Assembly: GCA_905181595.1 (NCBI GenBank)
Contig: CAJIYI010000002.1
Coordinates: 1-64,000 of the forward strand
Reading direction: 5' to 3'
DNA length: 64,000 nucleotides
From: an uncultured SAR86 cluster bacterium
GTDB taxonomy: Bacteria > Pseudomonadota > Gammaproteobacteria > Magnimaribacterales > D2472
In this document: piece after piece, positions 9,936-18,718 of the stretch
Layout of the letters: every line of letters starts with the position of its first letter
Numbering within the stretch: position 1 is the first letter of the stretch
The notes under the pieces: generated by a model
The model's input: the letters and a program-made list of their open reading frames with translations, nothing else
Databases searched by the model: none
What the model was told of the DNA's origin: nothing
Position numbers and translations under genes: made by a program

Positions 9936-10463
9936 TTATTTTTTTCTAATCTGAGAGAGAACCATTAGCAATTGTCTTCCTTCAAGTGATGGCTCTTGAT
10001 CAACTTGAGCTATATCTTGAAGGTCATCCCTCAATCTATTTAGAAGTTCAAGACCCAAATTACTATTCAGAATCTCCCTTCCCCTAAAACGAACGCTGAT
10101 TTTAGTCTTATCTCCATCATTAATAAAGCTTTTTATCTTTTTTAATTTAATATTGTAATCACCAATATCTGTTGTGGGTCTAAATTTAATTTCCTTGAGT
10201 GATTGTTTCTTAGGTTTTTTAGTTCCCACTGTGCTTTTCTTCTTTTCAAATTGAAATTTTCCAAAATCAAGAAGCTTGCAAACAACTGGATTTGCATCTG
10301 AAGGAGAGACTTGCACTAGGTCTAGAGATTTTTTTTGAGCGGAACTTAATGCCTCTTCAATAGGCATCATTCCAAGTTTTTCACCATCATCACCAATTAA
10401 CATCACCTCTTTGGCATATATTTTATTATTAATAGGAGTCGTATTTTTTTTATTCGCAGCGAT
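9936..10463 (-). CDS. infC: Translation initiation factor IF-3 with an apparent AUC start
   Basis: IF-3 checks start-codon pairing and keeps the 30S subunit free. The core is intact (DLVQVSPSDANPVVCKLLDFGKF, then KEIKFRPTTDIGDYNIKL). The first ATG, at 10406, would cut off the conserved N-terminal segment. The frame continues upstream as KKNTTPINNKIYAKEV, matching the family start, and meets an in-frame stop at 10494-10496 without passing any ATG, GTG or TTG that fits. ATC at 10461-10463 lies about 9 bases after an AGGA, giving 175 residues, the usual length. Non-AUG starts on infC (AUU in E. coli) allow IF-3 to limit its own synthesis. Confidence 0.9.
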   Translation of the reverse strand: MAANKKNTTPINNKIYAKEVMLIGDDGEKLGMMPIEEALSSAQKKSLDLVQVSPSDANPVVCKLLDFGKFQFEKKKSTVGTKKPKKQSLKEIKFRPTTDIGDYNIKLKKIKSFINDGDKTKISVRFRGREILNSNLGLELLNRLRDDLQDIAQVDQEPSLEGRQLLMVLSQIRKK

Positions 10464-10495
10464 AGTATGGGATCCTAAAAATTTAAAGAAGAATT

Positions 10496-10514
10496 AAACA
10501 AGGTTAGCTTGTTT
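10496..10514 (-). promoter_or_regulatory. Stem-loop in the infC leader
   Basis: A perfect 7-base inverted repeat (AAACAAG, 5-base loop, CTTGTTT) lies about 33 bases upstream of the proposed infC start. No long T-run follows directly, so it is not a clear terminator. It may be a leader structure or a weak terminator for the upstream pdxH. A TATATT hexamer about 10 bases upstream could be a -10 element. Confidence 0.35.
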
Positions 10515-10567
10515 TAATATAGAAGAACTGAAGTGATTTTTCATTGGTGGAGATTTTAAAGCATTAT

Positions 10568-11185
10568 TCATAAAAAGAAAACTGCTAAGGCTGGAGCAGA
10601 GATTCGCTCCAAGAGCCCTCTTCCATAGAGAAAACATGTCTTTGGTTGAGTCTATTTTCATGACCTTCCCAAAATTCAAAGTAATATGGGGTAAATGAGT
10701 ATCCACCCCAATACTCTGGTCTTTTAGATTCAGAATCCATTGAGGCGAGTGTTTTGTAAAAATTGTCTTTTACAGAATCAAAAGAATCAATTTGTTCGAG
10801 ACTGATTAGAGCTAATGGCCAATGCATTTTTCTCCTTGGTGCGACTCTGAAAATGATTATCTGAAAACTCAACAGAGGTTTTATTAATTTTTGCTTTTAA
10901 ACGAACCTGTGAATTAATTGCTCCCCAGTGAAACAAAGCTGAAATTTGATCATGTGATTCAAATTGCATAGCTTTTGGGGATAGATAGTTTGAAAAAAAT
11001 ATCCACTCATTGCCAGTAATGTATTTAAGGTTCACAAACCTAGATTCAACCTCGTTGCTAGACTTATCATAAGAACTGATTGCAATAGCCTCGATACCTC
11101 TCTGATTCTCTTTAAGAGCCTTTTGATATAGATCAAGAAATCTATTATGAGGAAGATCAGAGGCGATGTTAATCAAATCAATCAT
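10568..11185 (-). CDS. pdxH: Pyridoxamine 5'-phosphate oxidase, frameshifted
   Basis: PdxH is an FMN enzyme that makes pyridoxal phosphate. The N-terminal part (10787-11185) has SRFVNLKYI, FFSNYLSPKAMQFE and LFHWGAINSQVRLKA, the FMN-binding face. The C-terminal part continues in another frame as RPEYWGGYSFTPYYFEFWEG and RLNQRHVFS, and the final strand RISAPALAVFFL is reached after another shift, ending at 10568. Two indels break a gene of normal size (about 205 codons). It starts only 18 bases after the end of tRNA-Leu on the same strand. Confidence 0.87.
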
Positions 11186-11203
11186 GAGGGGTTATATTCT
11201 AAG

Positions 11204-11290
11204 TGGTGCCCAGAGCCGGACTTGAACCGGCACGAAGTTGCCTTCGAGGGATTTTAAGTCCCTTGTGTCTACCAATTCCACCACCTGGGC
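11204..11290 (-). tRNA. tRNA-Leu (UAA anticodon)
   Basis: Read on the minus strand, 87 bases begin GCCCAGGTGG and fold as a class II tRNA. The acceptor stem is GCCCAGG/CTCTGGGC-like, and the anticodon stem AGGGA/TCCCT encloses CTTAAAA with anticodon TAA. A long variable arm (CGAAGGCAACTTCG) and the T-arm CCGGTTCAAGTCCGG follow, and CCA is encoded. It lies between rpsA and pdxH, reading the same way as both. Confidence 0.96.
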
Positions 11291-11342
11291 AATTAGTGAG
11301 TTTGTTCAACAAAATAAGTTAGTTATTAACTCTGAAATAAAG

Positions 11343-12650
11343 CTAAGCACTCAGCTTGAGTGATATTCTTTCTCTTTCTGCATCAATTCCAAAAATGATG
11401 CATGAAAGCTTATCGCCTTTTTTGAAGTTTTCCATAGCAGCAGCAGGATTTTCATCTTCTGTTATATCAGATAAATGAATCAAGCCGTCAATGTCGCCTT
11501 CAAGACCAACAAAAATTCCAAAATCGGTTACAGATTTAATGCTGCCTTCAACTGAGTCACCAAGACCATATCTGTTAGCGAACTCAGACCAGGGATTAGG
11601 CTTAGTTTGTTTTAATCCAAGTGAAATTCTTCTTTTCTCATGATCAATCTCAAGAACCATTACTTTAATTTTTGCTTCGAGATCTACAACTTTAGAAGGA
11701 TGGATATTTTTATTTGTCCAATCCAGTTCTGATAAATGAATCAGGCCTTCAACGCCTTGCTCTAGCTCAGCAAAACAACCATAGTCAGTAAGATTTGAAA
11801 CTGTAGCCTCATAAATACCGCCAACAGAATATTTCCCTTCAATAGTTTCCCATGGATCATTTTGAATTTGCTTCAGTCCCAAAGATACTCTTAATTTTTC
11901 TTTGTCGAAACTAAGGATTTTGACATCAATTTCTTGCCCTAGGCTAAGAACTTCTGATGGATTAGTTACTCTGGACCATGAAATATCTGTAATATGAAGT
12001 AAGCCATCCAAGCCACCAAGATCAACAAAAGCTCCATAATCGGTTAGATTTTTCACTATGCCTTTAACTATTTGACCTTCATCAAGATTTTTTAGTAGCT
12101 CAACTTTTTCAGCAGAATTAATTTTTTCTAGTACTGCTTTTCTAGAAAGCACTACGTTATTTCTTTTGTAATCAAGTTTAATGACTTTAAACTCTTGAAC
12201 TGTATTCTCTAGTTCTGGCGCTTCTTTAACTGGTCTAATATCAACAAGTGAGCCAGGAAGGAATGCTTTAACCACATCTACTTCTACTGAAAAACCACCT
12301 TTGACTCTAGTTAGTACTTTGCCTTCTACAAATTCGCCTGTTTCTAAAGCATCTTCTAACTTCTTCCAAGTCCCAATTTTTCTGGCTTTCTCTCTGGAGA
12401 TTCTGGTTTCACCATATCCATCTTCTACGGCTTCTAGCGCAACCTGCACTTCATCGCCTGATTCAATTTGGACGGTTCCATCATTATTTCTAAATTCATC
12501 TAAAGAAATGACTCCTTCAGACTTCAGGCCAACATGGACTGTTACCCAATCCTTATCAACATCTAAAACAACACCAGTGACTATAGATCCTGGTTGCATC
12601 TCAAGGGTGCTTAGACTTTCGTCTAATAGTGCGGCAAAACTTTCTGACAT
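11343..12650 (-). CDS. rpsA: 30S ribosomal protein S1, five-domain form
   Basis: S1 binds mRNA on the 30S subunit. The 435-residue product contains five S1 domains, at about residues 18-85 ([18 protein letters not shown]), 103-170, 190-258 ([20 protein letters not shown]), 275-345 and 360-432. E. coli S1 (557 residues) has six. The sixth domain is not hidden in another frame: only 52 bases separate the stop from tRNA-Leu. The first two domains keep the ribosome (S2)-binding type sequence. The gene starts 5 bases after cmk, the conserved cmk-rpsA pair. Confidence 0.95.
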   Translation of the reverse strand: MSESFAALLDESLSTLEMQPGSIVTGVVLDVDKDWVTVHVGLKSEGVISLDEFRNNDGTVQIESGDEVQVALEAVEDGYGETRISREKARKIGTWKKLEDALETGEFVEGKVLTRVKGGFSVEVDVVKAFLPGSLVDIRPVKEAPELENTVQEFKVIKLDYKRNNVVLSRKAVLEKINSAEKVELLKNLDEGQIVKGIVKNLTDYGAFVDLGGLDGLLHITDISWSRVTNPSEVLSLGQEIDVKILSFDKEKLRVSLGLKQIQNDPWETIEGKYSVGGIYEATVSNLTDYGCFAELEQGVEGLIHLSELDWTNKNIHPSKVVDLEAKIKVMVLEIDHEKRRISLGLKQTKPNPWSEFANRYGLGDSVEGSIKSVTDFGIFVGLEGDIDGLIHLSDITEDENPAAAMENFKKGDKLSCIIFGIDAERERISLKLSA

Positions 12651-12655
12651 ATTCT

Positions 12656-13319
12656 TTATATTTCCTTAATATGTTCTTTATATATTTGTAGAACTTTATT
12701 TAATACTTCTTGAGGAGTGAGATTGGAAGAATTAACTTCTACTGAGTCAGCTGCTGGAACCAAGGGAGAAATCTCTCTGGCTCTATCTGCTTCATCCCTC
12801 AATCTAATATCCTCAATTAGATCGCGCATATTAACGCCTTGACCGGCATTCTGCAACTCTAAAAATCGCCTCTCAGCTCTCACCTCAATATCAGCAATTA
12901 AAAATATTTTTGTTGCTGCATCAGGAAAGACTACTGTGCCCATATCCCTGCCGTCAGCTATCAACCCATAGTCGTTGGCAAGGCCCCTTTGAAAGGCTAT
13001 TAAATTTTCTCTAGTTTCTTTTAAGCTGCTTAATTTTGAGGCAGATAATGCAACATTTTCATGCCGAAGTGCTTGGGTGATATTATCTATTTCCTTCGAA
13101 AACTTCCATTTCGCCGGCAACCCCTTCTATTGTTAACTGTGAAAAAAAATTCATGGCTGAGTCGTGATTTTTTTCTTTGTCAAAACAATATGAGTAAGCT
13201 CTATAAAGCAATCCACTATCCAAAAGAATAAAGTCTAACTCTTTCGCAAGCTCTCTAGCCAGCAAGCCTTTTCCAGATGCTGATGGCCCATCAATAGTAA
13301 TAATTTTTTTATTTTTCAA
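12656..13319 (-). CDS. cmk: Cytidylate kinase, frameshifted
   Basis: Cmk phosphorylates CMP and dCMP. The N-terminal piece (13083-13319) starts [18 protein letters not shown], with the P-loop GPSASGKG, and continues with [10 protein letters not shown]. The second piece (12656-13120) has the CMP-binding [17 protein letters not shown] and the lid region ([16 protein letters not shown]). The two frames overlap near 13083-13120, so a single indel breaks one gene of normal length (about 221 codons). It overlaps the aroA end by about 11 bases and precedes rpsA. Confidence 0.92.
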
Positions 13320-14628
13320 GGTTATAACCTAGCGAAGCAGTCAATTCTATAAATGCAGGGAAAGAGGTAAGAATATTATCGCAGTCCAAAACTGTGATTG
13401 GTTGATTGCAGTTTAATCCTGCAATTAAAAAACTCATGGCAATTCTATGATCATCATAAGAATCAATTTGCACAGGCCCAGGAAGATCTAGCAACCCTGG
13501 ATTGCCCTGAATCTTTATGCCGTCATCAAGGTTTATCATGGACAACGCCTAACTTTGCCAAGCCCGTTAGAGATGGCACTCAAGCGATCAGATTCTTTAA
13601 CTCTAAGCTCAGCTGCATCTCTAATAATAGTATTGCCTTCTGCAAATGCAGCTGCAATTGATAAAATAGGAATCTCATCAATAATATTAGGAATAATAGA
13701 TCCATCGAGAATAACTCCAGATAGTTTGGATGGAAGGACTATTAAGTCTGCGATTGGCTCACCTGATTCTTCTCTAGCATTTTTAACTTCGATTCTGGCC
13801 CCCATATCTCGCAACACATTTAATACCCCGATTCGACTTGGATTCATTCCAACATCACAAATCTCTAATTTTTCTGATTGACTAATAAGAGCACCTACTA
13901 TTAAAAAAGCTGCTGATGAAATATCTCCTACCACTTGATAATCCATAGCTTTTAAAGAGGCTTTGCCTGCAAGGCAGATAATATTCTTTGAGTCTTTTTG
14001 GGCAATGGTAATATTTGCTCCAAAATTCTTTAGCATTCTTTCTGTGTGATCACGAGTTTGGATTGGCTCAATAATTGTGACTGTTTTTTGAGCTGCTAAA
14101 CCAGCCAATAAAATACACGACTTCACCTGAGCACTTGCCACAGGTAACTCATAGACAAAATCATCATCAAGAACAGACTTATTTAATGCAATGGGCAGCA
14201 TTCCATTATTGGAAGTAATATCTGCTCCCATAGCACTTAAAGGATCTAAGACTCTGCTCATGGGTCGCTGCGATAGAGGAGTTATCTCCCTTAAACATAG
14301 TTTTTATTCCTAAACCAGCAATCATTCCCAGCATCAATCTAAGGCCAGTCCCAGAATTACCAAGATCCAAAGGATCAATGGGTTCCACAAAGCCTGTAAG
14401 GCTTTTTTTAACTTGAATAACATTTTTTGGATGAATCTCTATTTCAGCACCCATCTGATTTAGTGCGTGCATTGTAGACAAAGGATCTTCACCATCTAAG
14501 AAACCTTTAATCTTTATTGGTTCATTTATTAATGAGGAGATCATTAAAACGCGCTGAGAGATTGATTTATCTCCCGGGCAACTAACTGACCCGGTGAGCG
14601 AGCTTTCAGGGGTTGAGGTAAGATTCAA
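13309..14628 (-). CDS. aroA: 3-phosphoshikimate 1-carboxyvinyltransferase (EPSP synthase), frameshifted
   Basis: AroA joins PEP to shikimate 3-phosphate. The first piece (14206-14628) has [15 protein letters not shown] and [13 protein letters not shown], the PEP and substrate-binding motifs. The second (13536-14261) has [23 protein letters not shown] and [12 protein letters not shown]. The third (13309-13545) has [17 protein letters not shown]. Two indels separate pieces that keep every conserved motif, for a total of about 440 codons, the family norm. The start overlaps tyrA by four bases. As an essential biosynthetic gene, it is probably intact in the organism. Confidence 0.92.
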
Positions 14629-15467
14629 TAGTTTTCTTCCTTGAAATTTTTTAAATCTGCTAACAATGCTTGAATACTTGCAGGTTCTTTATTAATAGTA
14701 GATTTGAGATGATTTAAATTACCAATAAAGCTGTCAATGCTGGCATTAATATTATCTTTATTAAGAGCAAAAATATCAGCCCACATTTCTGGGGATGATG
14801 ACGTCAATCTTAAAAACTCTCCAAAACCTCCGCCAGAGAATTGTGCAATATTCTCTTCTTTTAAATCCATTAGGGTCATGAGAAGAGCATATGATGCAAA
14901 GTGAGGCAGATGGCTTGAATGCGCAAAAATATAGTCATGTGTTTTGCTATCAAGATCAATGACTCTTGACTGCAAAGCCTCCCATAATAATTTTACCTTT
15001 TGAAGATGCTCTTTATTTGCAGTAGGTAAAGCAGACACAATGACGTTTTTATCAAAGAATAAGTTATCTTGAGAATGTTGTTCACCAGAATTATGAGAGC
15101 CTGCAATGGGGTGAGAGAGAATGATATTATCTGGATTATTGAACTCATTTAAAATAATTTCAGCTGGTAATTTGATGCTTGAGGTGTCTGTAATGGTAAT
15201 ACTGGAGTTAAACAATGGGCTTAACGAACGCAAAATTTCTAGGCTGGCTTTTGGCGGTGTCGCAATAACTATTAAAGAATTCTCATGCTCAGGCAATTGA
15301 AGCTCATCGAGATGTGCAATTGCTCCATGAATATTTGATTTATTTAGGGCATTTTGAATGCTGTTTTGATTTGAGTCATATGCAAGAATTGTCATCTCAT
15401 TCTTTGCCATTAACTGCTTAGCTATAGAGCCGCCAATTAAACCAAGGCCAATAATAATAATCTTCAT
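14625..15467 (-). CDS. tyrA: Prephenate dehydrogenase
   Basis: This 280-residue enzyme oxidises prephenate toward tyrosine. The N-terminal NAD-binding loop is IIGLGLIGGSIA. The catalytic region carries ILSHPIAGSHNSGEQ, and the DYIFAHSSHLPHFASYAL helix is typical. It has no chorismate mutase domain, unlike the fused TyrA of enteric bacteria. The gene overlaps both neighbours by four bases (hisC upstream, aroA downstream), which indicates tight translational coupling in the serC-pheA-hisC-tyrA-aroA set. Confidence 0.92.
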   Translation of the reverse strand: MKIIIIGLGLIGGSIAKQLMAKNEMTILAYDSNQNSIQNALNKSNIHGAIAHLDELQLPEHENSLIVIATPPKASLEILRSLSPLFNSSITITDTSSIKLPAEIILNEFNNPDNIILSHPIAGSHNSGEQHSQDNLFFDKNVIVSALPTANKEHLQKVKLLWEALQSRVIDLDSKTHDYIFAHSSHLPHFASYALLMTLMDLKEENIAQFSGGGFGEFLRLTSSSPEMWADIFALNKDNINASIDSFIGNLNHLKSTINKEPASIQALLADLKNFKEENY

Positions 15468-16561
15468 AGCAGCCCTTTTAGCTCAGCCAAGAAACGCACA
15501 TTTTCTTGATGCGTTCCGATGGTAACCCGAAGAAAATCTGGCATACCATACAAATCAATTGGCCTAACAACCACCCCTTTTTCCATGAGGCTTGTAAACA
15601 TCTCCTTGCCATTAAAATTACCCTTAAATGAGATGAAGTTTCCTACAGACGGAATGCATTCCAGCCCAAGCTGAGTGAGCTCTGCAAAAAGAAAAGTTCC
15701 TTCTGCAAGATTTAAATCTATACTTTTTTTGATATGCTCTTTGTCATTAATCGCCTCACACGCCAGCTCTTGAGCAAATGAATTTACATTAAAGGGCTGT
15801 CTAATTCTATTGAGAACTTCTATTAACTCTGGCTGACCAATTCCATAACCGATTCTTGCACTCGCAAGGCCTTGAATTTTTGAAAAGGATTTAGTCACGA
15901 GCAAATTATCAAATTCATTTAAAAGTGCTAAAGGATCTACATAATCACTTTTTTTAACATATTCAAAGTAAGCGCAATCCAATACAACTAAAATAGAGGA
16001 CGGGATATTTTTAAGCAAGCAATGTACTTCTTGATGAGAATTATAGGTCCCAGTTGGATTATTTGGATTGGCAATAAATATTACTTTTGTATCATCTCTG
16101 ATGTTTGCAGGGAATGCTTCAAGGTTGTGCCCCCAATCTATGGTTGGAACTTCAATTAAGGTTGCTCCAGATGACTGTGTCACAATCTTATAGACCACAA
16201 ACGCATGACAAGATGCAACAGCAGAAGATCCTGGATTTAAAAAAGCTCGAGCAGCTAACTCCAATATTTCATTAGACCCATTACCTAAAATAATATTTTC
16301 GCTTAACAGTTTCTCATGTTTGGCAATAACGTTCTTCAGTTTGGTTCCGTTTCCATCTGGATAAAGATGAAAACTACCTGGCAAGCTCTTAAGTTTTGCT
16401 AAAGCCTTGGGAGATGCTCCAAGAGGATTCTCATTGCTAGCTAATTTGATAACCTCTGTATGACCATATGCGAGCATAACCTCATCAATTGATTTTCCAG
16501 GCTCATATGGATGCAGGTCAGCAATCCCAGGGTTAAGATTCTGCAATAAGTCAGCACTCAT
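15464..16561 (-). CDS. hisC: Histidinol-phosphate/aromatic aminotransferase
   Basis: The 365-residue protein is a fold type I PLP aminotransferase. It has the N-terminal KLASNENPLGASPKAL, IANPNNPTGTY, and the PLP lysine in TKSFSKIQGLASARIGYG near residue 215. Because it sits between pheA and tyrA and no his genes are near, it probably serves as an aromatic (phenylpyruvate/hydroxyphenylpyruvate or prephenate) aminotransferase, possibly in addition to histidine synthesis. The order serC-pheA-hisC-tyrA-aroA is also found in pseudomonads. Start and stop overlap the neighbours by four bases each. Confidence 0.92.
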   Translation of the reverse strand: MSADLLQNLNPGIADLHPYEPGKSIDEVMLAYGHTEVIKLASNENPLGASPKALAKLKSLPGSFHLYPDGNGTKLKNVIAKHEKLLSENIILGNGSNEILELAARAFLNPGSSAVASCHAFVVYKIVTQSSGATLIEVPTIDWGHNLEAFPANIRDDTKVIFIANPNNPTGTYNSHQEVHCLLKNIPSSILVVLDCAYFEYVKKSDYVDPLALLNEFDNLLVTKSFSKIQGLASARIGYGIGQPELIEVLNRIRQPFNVNSFAQELACEAINDKEHIKKSIDLNLAEGTFLFAELTQLGLECIPSVGNFISFKGNFNGKEMFTSLMEKGVVVRPIDLYGMPDFLRVTIGTHQENVRFLAELKGLL

Positions 16562-17664
16562 GATTCTGACGGATAAGAACCTAGAATTCGAACCATAGAA
16601 CCAATGGACTTAAGCTCTGCAATCGCTTGCTTAAGCTTAGGATCTTTTTGATGCCCATCACTATCTATAAAAAAATTATGGGTATCTGCCAATGATCTTG
16701 ATGGCCGAGTTTCAATTCTACTGAGGTTAATTTTTCTTTTTTGAAAGGGTTTTAAAAGCTCAATAAGGGCGCCTGGCCTGTTGGCAGTCTGAATTAAAAA
16801 AGAAGTTTTATCTTTGGAGGTTCGGTCAATATCAATGTTTCCAATAATTAAAAACCTTGTTCGGTTTTCTGTAAAATCTTCTATGTCCTTGTGATGGTGA
16901 TACAAGTTATATCTTGAAATCGCAATAGAGCTAACAATGCATAAAGCATTCTTTTCTGTTTTAACAAATTTAGCAGCCTCTGCTGTACTTGAAGTTAATT
17001 TCCGTTGGACATTAGGCAAGTTAGCATCAAGCCATTTGCTGCATTGACCAAGTGCCTGGGGGTGAGAGGCAACAATTTTTGCATCAGAAAGATTAAACTT
17101 TTTTGCAGATCCAAGCTGATGATGGATAGAGAGATACGTCTCACCACATATTTTTAAATTTTTATCCGTTAAGCAGTTAAGGGTTGAATTCACAACTCCT
17201 TCAGATGAATTTTCCACTGGGACAAGACCAAAATTAGCTGCTCCAGCACTTACTTGATGAAATACATCTTCGATAGAAGTTCTAGGATCATCTTTGACTG
17301 ATGACCCAAAATGCTGAACAAGCGCAGCTTCTGAATGAGTGCCACGCGGTCCGAGATACGCAATAGTTAACTCCTCTTCTAAGGATAAACAAGCAGATAT
17401 CACTTCTTTAAAAATTGATCTCACTTTCTTATCTGAGATCACGCCATTGTTAAGTTTCGCAAGGTTTCTTAGGATTTCAGCCTCTCGATCAGGTCTATAT
17501 AGCGAAGCATTTTTATCAAGCAAGCCCTTAATTTCACCAACTTTATGAGCTAAGTTTCCTCTTTTTTGGATCAAGCTCAGTAATTTAAGATCAATGGCAT
17601 CAATCTTGTCGCGAATAGGTTGTAATTTATCTTTACTCACAGTGTTATCCGTGTTTTTTCTCAA
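16558..17664 (-). CDS. pheA: Bifunctional chorismate mutase/prephenate dehydratase (P-protein)
   Basis: The 368-residue protein has an AroQ-type chorismate mutase at residues 12-95 (IRDKIDAIDLKLLSLIQKR). Prephenate dehydratase follows at about 100-275 (YLGPRGTHSEAAL, PVENSSEGVVN, ENRTRFLIIG), then a C-terminal ACT domain at about 285-360. The ACT domain holds LSRIETRPSR, the phenylalanine-sensing motif. It makes phenylpyruvate from chorismate and is likely feedback-inhibited by phenylalanine. It overlaps serC by 20 bases and hisC by 4. Confidence 0.95.
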   Translation of the reverse strand: MRKNTDNTVSKDKLQPIRDKIDAIDLKLLSLIQKRGNLAHKVGEIKGLLDKNASLYRPDREAEILRNLAKLNNGVISDKKVRSIFKEVISACLSLEEELTIAYLGPRGTHSEAALVQHFGSSVKDDPRTSIEDVFHQVSAGAANFGLVPVENSSEGVVNSTLNCLTDKNLKICGETYLSIHHQLGSAKKFNLSDAKIVASHPQALGQCSKWLDANLPNVQRKLTSSTAEAAKFVKTEKNALCIVSSIAISRYNLYHHHKDIEDFTENRTRFLIIGNIDIDRTSKDKTSFLIQTANRPGALIELLKPFQKRKINLSRIETRPSRSLADTHNFFIDSDGHQKDPKLKQAIAELKSIGSMVRILGSYPSES

Positions 17665-18718
17665 ACTCTCTCATAAATTCTATTAAAGCATCTATAGCAT
17701 CTTGAGGTGTGGCGTTATATATACTTGCTCGCATTCCACCAATAGATCTATGCCCTTTTAGGTTTAGTAAACCTGCATTCTTAGAATCATGCAAGAACTG
17801 AGCGTCTAAATTAGAATCCTTCAAAATAAATGGAACATTCATTATTGACCGATTGGCAATAGCCACTGGGTTTGAATAAAAATCTGATGTATCTATAAAT
17901 TGATACAAAGTCTTTGCCTTGGTGTGGTTAATTTTTGCAATAGCTTCCAACCCACCATTAGTTTTAAGCCATGAAAAAACTTTACCTGCTAAATACCATG
18001 CAAAAGTCGGCGGAGTATTAAACATGGAATCGGATTCTGCATGCTTTGAATATTGAAGCATTCCCGGCAGTTCATTTGATGCTGTTGCCAAAAACTCATC
18101 TTTAATAATGCATATGGTTAAGCCCGCTGGGCCTATATTTTTTTGGGCTCCAGCATATATCATTGAAAATTTAGAAACATCTATAGGTTCACTGAGAATA
18201 ACAGAGGACATATCTGCAATTAATGGTGATTCTGTCTCGGGTGGTTGATGTAAAGCATTGCCTTGAATCGTTTCATTTGCAACATAATGAAAGTAAGCAG
18301 CATCATTTGTATGATTCCACTCAGCAGCATCCGGAACATTTTGAAAATTTGATGTCTCTGATGACGCAACAGTATTTACTGTGGTAATTTTTGAAGCTTC
18401 TGCAATAGCTTTTTTTGACCAACTTCCCGTGAGCAAATAATCTGCTGTTTTATCTGCAGCAAAATTCATTGGAATCATAGAAAACTGAAGAGTTGCTCCA
18501 CCTTGTAAAAATAGAACTTGATAATTATCAGGAATATCTAGTAAGTCAATGAGGTCTTGTCGTGCTGCAGAGGCAACTTCAATATATTCAGGGGATCTAT
18601 GACTAACCTCCATGACTGACATGCCAGACTGATTCCATTCCAGAAGTTCGGATTGAGTTTCTTTTAGAACCTCTTCAGGGATAGCTGCTGGCCCCGCAGA
18701 AAAATTCCAGTTACGCAT
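17645..18718 (-). CDS. serC: Phosphoserine aminotransferase
   Basis: SerC makes phosphoserine from 3-phosphohydroxypyruvate and also acts in pyridoxal phosphate synthesis. The 357 residues start NWNFSAGPAAIPEEVL. The PLP-binding lysine is in YAGAQKNIGPAGL near residue 193, and the end has HRSIGGMRASIYNA. The start overlaps the gyrA stop by one base (TAATG), and the end overlaps pheA by 20 bases. The gyrA-serC-pheA link is widespread in gammaproteobacteria. The pyridoxal phosphate oxidase pdxH lies further down the same strand. Confidence 0.96.
   Translation of the reverse strand: MRNWNFSAGPAAIPEEVLKETQSELLEWNQSGMSVMEVSHRSPEYIEVASAARQDLIDLLDIPDNYQVLFLQGGATLQFSMIPMNFAADKTADYLLTGSWSKKAIAEASKITTVNTVASSETSNFQNVPDAAEWNHTNDAAYFHYVANETIQGNALHQPPETESPLIADMSSVILSEPIDVSKFSMIYAGAQKNIGPAGLTICIIKDEFLATASNELPGMLQYSKHAESDSMFNTPPTFAWYLAGKVFSWLKTNGGLEAIAKINHTKAKTLYQFIDTSDFYSNPVAIANRSIMNVPFILKDSNLDAQFLHDSKNAGLLNLKGHRSIGGMRASIYNATPQDAIDALIEFMREFEKKHG

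Noticed and set aside
12301-12669. Plus-strand 122-codon frame opposite rpsA
   Set aside because: Serine- and proline-rich composition is typical of the reverse complement of S1 coding sequence. No start signals.
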